The position numbers were made by a program, and so were the translations under genes. The notes below the pieces were generated by a model, which worked only from the letters and a program-made list of their open reading frames with translations, ran no database searches and was not told the DNA's origin. From assembly GCA_030622265.1 (NCBI GenBank), contig JAUXGG010000120.1, forward strand, positions 1-6,091: 6,091 nt of DNA, in the 5' to 3' direction. Positions 1 to 4,323 of the stretch are shown in pieces. Positions within the stretch are counted from its first letter, which is position 1, and the number at the start of each line of letters is the position of its first letter. Origin of the DNA: Candidatus Eiseniibacteriota bacterium. Its GTDB lineage: Bacteria > Arandabacterota > Arandabacteria > Arandabacterales > Arandabacteraceae.

Positions 1-24
1 CCGGATTGTGAATTCACAATCCGG
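1..24. repeat. Perfect 24-bp palindrome with REP-like flank
   Basis: Positions 1-12 (CCGGATTGTGAA) are followed by their exact reverse complement at 13-24, centred on a GAATTC site, with no loop. The palindrome is followed by CCTGACCCC at 27-35, and TTGTGAATT recurs as a direct copy at 40-48. It could extend to the left of the window. A similar GAATTCA plus CCTGACCCC arrangement occurs at 4196-4214, which suggests a dispersed intergenic repeat (REP-like or the edge of a small mobile element). A regulator binding site or a bidirectional terminator stem is the alternative. The symmetry is seen directly; the function is inferred. Confidence 0.6.
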
Positions 25-101
25 TACCTGACCCCAGCTTTGTGAATTTGGCCGTGAGCCTCTACCGGAAGCGGGCCTTCGAGCTGGAGATTTTGCTGTA
101 A
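12..101 (+). pseudogene. Possible 3' remnant of a lost coding sequence
   Basis: One frame is open from 12 to the TAA at 99-101. From 42 onward it reads VNLAVSLYRKRAFELEILL, which has protein-like composition, with no start codon placed behind a ribosome binding site. The frame is closed upstream by a TGA inside the palindrome (9-11). This could be the tail of a gene cut by the repeat, or a chance open frame. I do not recognise the protein. Confidence 0.15.
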
Positions 102-111
102 TGCCGGCATT
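100..111. promoter_or_regulatory. 12-bp perfect palindrome at the cupin promoter
   Basis: AATGCCGGCATT is its own reverse complement and overlaps the first two bases of the candidate -35 hexamer TTGACC (110-115). A palindrome in this position could be a repressor operator for the cupin gene. It is short enough to arise by chance, so the regulatory role is an inference. Confidence 0.25.
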
Positions 112-139
112 GACCTTCGCAGTCCCGTGATAGTAAGAT
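110..139 (+). promoter_or_regulatory. Candidate sigma70-type promoter of the cupin gene
   Basis: A -35 hexamer TTGACC (110-115) is separated by 18 nt from a -10-like TAAGAT (134-139), which matches the consensus at four of six bases. Transcription would begin near 146 and leave a leader of about 25 nt, within which GGAGGTG lies at 161-167. The -10 match is only moderate, and the organism's sigma consensus is unknown. Confidence 0.4.
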
Positions 140-171
140 TCCTGATAAGGACCCCATCCTGGAGGTGACTT

Positions 172-513
172 ATGATAGTCGAAGATACCAAGAAGGTGAA
201 ATACAGCGAGATCGATCAACCCGACATCACAGGAGTGCGGATGAAGGTGCTCCTGGGAAGCGATGAGGGAGCGCCCAACTTCGTCATGCGGGAATTCGCC
301 ATCGAGAGTGGCGGCCACACGGCATATCACACCCACGAATGGGAGCACGAGGTCTATGTGCTTGACGGCGAAGGCGCGATAAAGCAGGGCGACCGGGAAG
401 TCCCCGTGAAGAGGGGTTCATTCGCCCTTGTAAAGCCCAATGAGGAACACCAGTTCCTCAACAAGGGGAAGGGCACCTTCCGGTTTATCTGTGTCGTTCC
501 TTTCCACACGTGA
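172..513 (+). CDS. Single-domain cupin, TM1459-like metal-binding protein
   Basis: This is a 113-residue cytoplasmic protein without signal peptide or membrane segment, consisting of one cupin barrel. Cupin motif 1 spans about residues 47-68 (G47/G48, H53, H55, H59, E60, G66) and motif 2 about 82-97 (G82, P89, H93, N97). The order and spacing match, from memory, the Thermotoga maritima manganese cupin TM1459 (114 residues), whose four metal-binding histidines correspond to H53, H55, H59 and H93 here. The cysteine near that metal site also appears conserved as C107. TM1459 cleaves alkenes oxidatively in vitro, but the physiological reaction of this group is unknown, so no substrate is assigned. 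The ATG at 172 lies 6 nt after GGAGG (161-165), a near-ideal start. The gene stands alone and converges on the transporter operon, with a 70-nt gap that holds no convincing terminator. Confidence 0.9.
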   Translation: MIVEDTKKVKYSEIDQPDITGVRMKVLLGSDEGAPNFVMREFAIESGGHTAYHTHEWEHEVYVLDGEGAIKQGDREVPVKRGSFALVKPNEEHQFLNKGKGTFRFICVVPFHT

Positions 514-583
514 TCAGGAAGCGACGTTAGAAATCAGGTGAACCCGCGTCTCACGGCTGTGACCGTCCTGTGGCCCTGCCTTT

Positions 584-1480
584 CTACTTCGAGGTCTCGC
601 GTTCATAGTGCTTGCCGAGAGCCGAAGGCGGAGTGGACCGGCCTATGATCCCGGTAAGGGCCACGATGGTGAGGATATAGGGAATAACCTGGAAGATCTG
701 CGAAGGCAACCCTCCCCGACCCTGTAGTGACTCCTGGAAAGCGTCGGCAAAACCGAAGAGCAGGCACGCCGCCAGGGCGCCGAGGGGATTCCACTTGCCG
801 AATATGAGAGCGGCAAGCGCGATGAACCCCTGGCCTGAGGTCATGTTCTTGGTGAAGGAGCCGGAAAAGAACGGGAGGTATGCGCCGCCAAGGCCCGCGC
901 ATACGCCGCTTGTGATGACGGCAAGGAACCTGGTGCGGTTCACGTTCACGCCCTGGGTGTCGGCGGCCCGGGGATGCTCACCGACCGCCCTGAGCCTCAG
1001 TCCGGGAATCGTGAAATAGCAGAATACGAAGGCCCCACCCACCACCAGCAGGGCAAGGTATACCAGCGGGATGAAGGGTCCCCATAGCGGAAGACGATCG
1101 ACCGGCCCCAGTGAGAAAGAACGCTCACCTCCCATGCAGACCTGGCAGAGGAAGATGGTGGCCCCCACACCCAGCATGTTTATGGCCACTCCGGATATAA
1201 TCTGGTTGGCCCGGAGCGTTATGGTCGCGATCGCGTGCAGGTAGCCGATCATGCCCCCGACAACTGCGGCTCCGGCGATGCCCAGCCATGGATTGTGAGT
1301 GGTGACCGAGATGATGGCCCCGCTGAAGGCCCCGAAGAGCATCATCCCCTCCAACCCGATATTGATCACCCCGGCCCGCTCGCTGAAGAAGCCCCCGGTG
1401 CTCGCGAATATCAGGGGCACCGACTTCCTCACGGTCGCCCAGAGGAGCGAGACACCGAAGACCGCGAAGATATCATTCAT
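584..1480 (-). CDS. nupC: ABC transporter permease, NupC/YufQ type (nucleoside uptake)
   Basis: This 298-residue inner-membrane permease belongs to the BPD_transp_2 (RbsC-like) family and is probably the shorter permease of a BMP-class nucleoside importer. It has about eight to nine hydrophobic segments. The family signature SERAGVINIGLEGMM lies at residues 33-47, and a second conserved cytoplasmic-loop region (GLRLRAVGEHPRAAD) is near the middle. The length is close to characterised YufQ-like proteins (about 300-320). The ATG at 1480 overlaps the end of the upstream permease gene by 8 nt (1473-1480), so translation is probably coupled; a purine-rich AGGGG stretch lies just before the start. 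It is the last gene of the operon, and no strong terminator is visible in the 70 nt before the convergent cupin gene. Family membership is secure. Nucleosides as substrate are inferred from the family; other sugars or purine-like compounds are possible. Confidence 0.88.
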   Translation of the reverse strand: MNDIFAVFGVSLLWATVRKSVPLIFASTGGFFSERAGVINIGLEGMMLFGAFSGAIISVTTHNPWLGIAGAAVVGGMIGYLHAIATITLRANQIISGVAINMLGVGATIFLCQVCMGGERSFSLGPVDRLPLWGPFIPLVYLALLVVGGAFVFCYFTIPGLRLRAVGEHPRAADTQGVNVNRTRFLAVITSGVCAGLGGAYLPFFSGSFTKNMTSGQGFIALAALIFGKWNPLGALAACLLFGFADAFQESLQGRGGLPSQIFQVIPYILTIVALTGIIGRSTPPSALGKHYERETSK

Positions 1481-2591
1481 GGGCCCCTGCCCCTCTCCTG
1501 CGGAGACCCATCCGCCGCATGAGATCCACCAGCTGCATGAGACCCATCCGCCTGACGAGGTACTCGCACGCGACGAAGAGGATCACGATAGCCTGAATCA
1601 CGGTCACGAGCTCCCTCGGGACATGCGTTTCAATGTCGACCTGGGCCCCGCCACTCGCCAGCGCTCCGAAGAAGATGGCGGCAAGGAGCACGCCGAACGG
1701 ATTGTTCCGTCCCAGGAGCGCCACGGCAATCCCGGCGAAACCGTACCCGAACGGGAAGGGACTGATGAAATACCGGTGTACTCCCAGTACGCGCTCAGAT
1801 CCTGCCATCCCGGCAAGAAAACCACCGATGGCCATCGCGATCACCATGTTCCTCACCACCGAGATGCCGGATGCCCTGCTCGCCGTCGGATTGAAGCCCA
1901 CGCTCTTGAGCTCGAACCCAAGCCTGGTCTTCTCGAGAATCACATAGACGAGAATGACGGCGACTATGGCCAGCACGAATCCTATATTGAGCCTTGTGTA
2001 CTGATAGAGAAACGACAGGCGCGGCAGCGCGGCGCTTGGCGCGATATCGAAGGTCTGGGGAATCTGGCCCGGCTTCTTGAAATAGGGCAAGGTGACCAAG
2101 TAATTGGTCAGGATGAAAGCGATGTAGTTGAGCATGATGGTATTGATGACCTCGTGCGCCCCGAACCTCGCCTTCAAGACCCCGGCGATCAGCGCCCACA
2201 AGGCGCCGGCCAGACCTGCAATGAGAATGCACACGGTGACGTGAGTGACCGGATCGAGGCCGGTCAGCTTGACTCCCACCCAGGCGGCGGCGAAAGCCCC
2301 GATCACCAGCTGGCCCTCTCCACCAATATTGAAAAGGCCGCACTTGAGCGCCACCGCCACGCAGAGACCGGTGAAGATGAGCGGCGTGGCCTCCTCCAGG
2401 GTATTGGCGATGCTTCTCAGGCTGCCCAGCGATCCGGAGAGCATCACGGACCCGATGTGGAAGGGGTTCTCGCCCACAAGGAGCAGGATTACGGCGGAGA
2501 CAGCAGCGGCGAGCAGAAGAGATACAAGGGGTGGAAGCAGGCCGGACAACTTCGACTCGACGCCGGTCTTCATTGGGACTCGCGGCTTCAT
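1473..2591 (-). CDS. nupB: ABC transporter permease, NupB/YufP type (nucleoside uptake)
   Basis: This 372-residue inner-membrane permease is the longer partner that forms the translocation channel with the downstream permease. A first membrane segment lies at about residues 18-39, and the family loop signature FNIGGEGQ at 87-94 follows a hydrophobic stretch. Roughly ten hydrophobic segments are visible in all. The start at 2591 shares ATGA with the stop of the ATPase gene (2588-2591), with AAGGAGG 12 nt upstream of the ATG. A second in-frame ATG at residue 7 comes from an 18-bp tandem duplication that spans the start, so either could be used. The C-terminus carries a hexapeptide-type repeat (RRMGLM, QLVDLM, RRMGLR) encoded by three 18-bp units, and ends in a basic tail. 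The permease assignment is certain; the substrate class is inferred from the three-gene arrangement. Confidence 0.9.
   Translation of the reverse strand: MKPRVPMKTGVESKLSGLLPPLVSLLLAAAVSAVILLLVGENPFHIGSVMLSGSLGSLRSIANTLEEATPLIFTGLCVAVALKCGLFNIGGEGQLVIGAFAAAWVGVKLTGLDPVTHVTVCILIAGLAGALWALIAGVLKARFGAHEVINTIMLNYIAFILTNYLVTLPYFKKPGQIPQTFDIAPSAALPRLSFLYQYTRLNIGFVLAIVAVILVYVILEKTRLGFELKSVGFNPTASRASGISVVRNMVIAMAIGGFLAGMAGSERVLGVHRYFISPFPFGYGFAGIAVALLGRNNPFGVLLAAIFFGALASGGAQVDIETHVPRELVTVIQAIVILFVACEYLVRRMGLMQLVDLMRRMGLRRRGAGAHE
1499..1552. repeat. Three 18-bp tandem units in the 3' end of nupB
   Basis: Three consecutive 18-bp units lie at 1499-1516, 1517-1534 and 1535-1552. The outer two share an exact 14-bp core (GAGACCCATCCGCC at 1503-1516 and 1539-1552), and the middle one matches the third in its first part (GCATGAGA, then a single change). 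The unit is six codons, so the reading frame of the permease is preserved and the result is a repeated hexapeptide in its cytoplasmic tail. Confidence 0.7.
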
Positions 2592-2603
2592 CGTGACTCG
2601 CGG
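2568..2603. repeat. Two 18-bp tandem units across the nupB start
   Basis: CTTCATTGGGACTCGCGG (2568-2585) is followed directly by CTTCATCGTGACTCGCGG (2586-2603), identical at 16 of 18 positions. On the coding strand each copy ends in ATGAAG, so the duplication created two in-frame start codons at 2591 and 2573. It lies just downstream of the Shine-Dalgarno AAGGAGG and includes the stop codon of the ATPase gene. Confidence 0.8.
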
Positions 2604-4135
2604 CCTCCTTGTGATACTCCGGCCATCATGAGTCCAAGCCCCTCCTCGGTGACCTCCAGCGCCGGCATTATTCCCACGATACGCCCCCGGTACATCACGC
2701 CGACCCTATCGGAGAGGGTCATTATCTCGGACAGGTCGGCGGATATGAGCAGCACGCCCTTACCGGCCTCGGCCTGTTTTACCAACAGCCCGCGAACGCG
2801 CTGGGCCGCTCCAATATCGAGGCCGCGCGTGGGCTGGGAGGCTATCAGGAGCTCGGGATTGCGGCTGATCTCCCGGGCGGCGATCACCTTCTGCTGATTA
2901 CCACCTGATAAGAGGCCGGCATCTATCTCCGGATCTGCAGGCTCGATCTCATAATCCTTGATCATGCGCTCGGCCGATTCATCTATGCTTCGCTGCTTGA
3001 GGAAGACTCGCCCGGCATAGGCCTCTTCGGTGTGTCTTCCGAGGATGAGGTTCTCCTTCATGCTGAATTGTAAAACCAGTCCCATCCTGATGCGGTCGGC
3101 AGGAATATGGGCCATTCCCGCCCGGAGCCTCTGGCGTGTCGAGGCGTGGGTCATGTCCCGGCCAAGAAACTCGACTCTACCCCTCGAAGGCTGCGCGAGT
3201 CCCACGAGCACCTCGAAGAGCTCGTCCTGCCCGTTGCCGTCGACGCCGGCGATCCCGAGGATCTCACCCCGGTGCACGGTGAACGACACATCGGTCAGGA
3301 GTTCGTGGCCCTTCCTGGCCTTGAGCGAGATATTCTCGACTGCCAGTACCGGCTCGCCCTGCGATCCGGCCTTCCTGCCCGAGACCGTCTCGATGCTCCT
3401 GCCCACCATCAGCTCCGCCAGCCGGGCGGCGTCGGTTTCCGTGACGGGCATGGTGCCGATCACCTCACCGGCCCTCAACACGGTGACCGTCCGCGCCACT
3501 TCCATTACTTCTTCAAGCTTGTGGGTGATAAAGATGATCGTGCGGCCGCCGTCGGAGAGGGTCTTCAGGGTCGAGAAGAGGCTGCGCGTCTCCTGGGGAG
3601 TGAGCACCGCGGTGGGCTCATCCATGATTATGATACGGGCATCTCTGTAGAGGACCTTGAGTATCTCGACCCGCTGCTCCTCCCCCACCGAGAGATCATC
3701 GATCTTGCGGTCGAGGTCCACTTCCATGCCATACTCTCGCATGAGGTTCTCGACCCGGCTGCGGGCCGTACCGGTATCCAGGAATACACCCTTCCTCGGC
3801 TCCGAACCCAGCACGATATTCTCAAGAGCCGTGAACTGCCCGATCAGCATGAAATGCTGGTGGATCATCCCGATGCCGTGGTTTATTCCCAGGAAGCCCT
3901 CGGAAACAGGAAGGGGCTTGCCGCGTAGCAGGACCTTCCCGGAGTCGGGCCGGGTAAGCCCGTAGAGGATGTTCATCAGGGTCGACTTCCCGGCGCCGTT
4001 CTCCCCCACAAGCGCGTGGACTTCACCGTATCGGATATCCAGGCTCACATCGCGGTTGGCTATCACACGGGGGAAACGCTTGGTGATGCCCTCAACCTGG
4101 ATCACAAAACCCGTTGGCGCCTCAGCCAGACTCAG
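2588..4135 (-). CDS. nupA: Double-domain ABC ATPase, NupA/YufO type
   Basis: This is the cytoplasmic ATP-hydrolysing subunit of a BMP-class nucleoside importer, with two nucleotide-binding domains fused in one chain. Numbered from the in-frame ATG at 4177, the first domain is complete: Walker A GENGAGKST 58-66, Q-loop Q107, signature LSVGEEQ 162-168, Walker B with D186/E187, and H219. The second has a degenerate Walker A (GVDGNGQDE 311-319, no lysine) and a Walker B ending ASQP (446-449) without the acidic pair. It keeps IPADR 358-362 and signature LSGGNQQ 423-429. This asymmetry is usual in the RbsA/YufO group, so it is not damage. I place the start at a CTG (4135), giving about 515 residues, close to YufO. 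It sits 6 nt after AAGGAGG, and the only upstream ATG (4177) overlaps the -10 promoter element. GTG at 4105 is the conventional alternative. The gene overlaps nupB by 4 nt. Confidence 0.9.
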   Translation of the reverse strand: MSLAEAPTGFVIQVEGITKRFPRVIANRDVSLDIRYGEVHALVGENGAGKSTLMNILYGLTRPDSGKVLLRGKPLPVSEGFLGINHGIGMIHQHFMLIGQFTALENIVLGSEPRKGVFLDTGTARSRVENLMREYGMEVDLDRKIDDLSVGEEQRVEILKVLYRDARIIIMDEPTAVLTPQETRSLFSTLKTLSDGGRTIIFITHKLEEVMEVARTVTVLRAGEVIGTMPVTETDAARLAELMVGRSIETVSGRKAGSQGEPVLAVENISLKARKGHELLTDVSFTVHRGEILGIAGVDGNGQDELFEVLVGLAQPSRGRVEFLGRDMTHASTRQRLRAGMAHIPADRIRMGLVLQFSMKENLILGRHTEEAYAGRVFLKQRSIDESAERMIKDYEIEPADPEIDAGLLSGGNQQKVIAAREISRNPELLIASQPTRGLDIGAAQRVRGLLVKQAEAGKGVLLISADLSEIMTLSDRVGVMYRGRIVGIMPALEVTEEGLGLMMAGVSQGGRESR

Positions 4136-4140
4136 GTCAC

Positions 4141-4148
4141 ACCTCCTT
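4141..4148 (-). promoter_or_regulatory. Strong Shine-Dalgarno that decides the nupA start
   Basis: On the minus strand AAGGAGGT lies 14 codons inside the longest open frame. The sequence AAGGAGGTG is complementary to the 16S anti-Shine-Dalgarno over nine bases. The codon at the ideal distance (6 nt after GGAGG) is the in-frame CTG at 4135. The ATG at 4177 lies upstream of this site and cannot be served by it. Confidence 0.6.
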
Positions 4149-4162
4149 GAGAAAGAAGCCAC

Positions 4163-4212
4163 GGTCAGGACCCGCATTCTAGCACACCCGCGCCAGAATT
4201 CAAGGCCTGACC
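4163..4212. repeat. 7-bp inverted repeat flanking the nupA promoter
   Basis: GGTCAGG at 4163-4169 is matched by its reverse complement CCTGACC at 4206-4212, with 36 nt between them that hold the -35 and -10 elements. One arm falls near the predicted transcription start and the other just upstream of the -35. This could be a pair of half-sites for a regulator. The right arm also belongs to the GAATTCA...CCTGACCCC motif, so a leftover of repeat sequence is an alternative. Confidence 0.3.
4176..4203 (-). promoter_or_regulatory. Promoter of the nupABC operon
   Basis: On the minus strand TTGAAT (4198-4203) is separated by 16 nt from TAGAAT (4176-4181), which matches the -10 consensus at five of six bases and is preceded by an extended-10 TG one base upstream. 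Transcription would begin near 4169, leaving a leader of about 34 nt before the CTG at 4135. The -10 includes the ATG at 4177, so that codon would lie outside the transcript. Confidence 0.55.
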
Positions 4213-4256
4213 CCGGCGACCATGCACCAGGCGTCGATCAAGAGGTCTGACTCAAT

Positions 4257-4306
4257 CCAGAAACAAAGGGGGCAGGCCAACGCGCTGATCCAGTTGACCT
4301 GGCCCC
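4257..4306 (-). terminator. Terminator-like hairpin after the tricorn homologue gene
   Basis: Read on the minus strand, GGGGCCAGGTCAAC (4306-4293) pairs with GTTGGCCTGCCCC (4281-4269). The stem has about 13 pairs with one bulged C and one G-U pair, and an 11-nt loop. It is followed by CTTTGTTTCT, a T-rich though not pure T tract. It begins 18 nt after the stop codon of the protease gene and ends before the nupABC promoter, so it would separate the two transcripts. A repeat-type stem-loop without terminator activity remains possible. Confidence 0.55.
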
Positions 4307-4323
4307 TCAAGAACTATGACTGA

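Noticed and set aside
6..19. TGTGA and TCACA half-sites in the palindrome, resembling a CRP site
   Set aside because: The half-sites are only 2 nt apart instead of 6, so it does not fit a CRP/FNR operator.
548..566. Small inverted repeats between the cupin and nupC, considered as a shared terminator
   Set aside because: The stems have only four pairs and no T-run follows in either direction, so a terminator cannot be supported.
1299..2897. A 532-codon open frame on the plus strand, antisense to the permease and ATPase genes
   Set aside because: Its composition (rich in H, R, E, D, P without domain pattern) is typical of the opposite strand of GC-rich genes. It has no ribosome binding site of note, and the minus-strand proteins here carry clear family motifs and gene overlaps.
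2588..3250. Second nucleotide-binding domain of the ATPase lacking the Walker A lysine and Walker B acidic residues
   Set aside because: It first looked like a damaged domain, but this degeneration is normal for the YufO/RbsA group, and the signature LSGGNQQ and the reading frame are intact.
3107..3928. A 273-codon plus-strand frame inside the ATPase gene
   Set aside because: It lies fully antisense to conserved ABC motifs and shows no recognisable domain, so it is a shadow of codon bias.
172..4135. Cupin and transporter operon as one functional system
   Set aside because: The genes are convergent with separate promoters and no shared operon, and neither family is known to act with the other, so neighbourhood alone is not enough.
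4222..4323. A 33-residue plus-strand frame starting ATG CAC CAG and ending just before the protease stop
   Set aside because: There is no Shine-Dalgarno, and most of the frame is explained by the terminator-like hairpin and repeat motif. It has no recognisable similarity.
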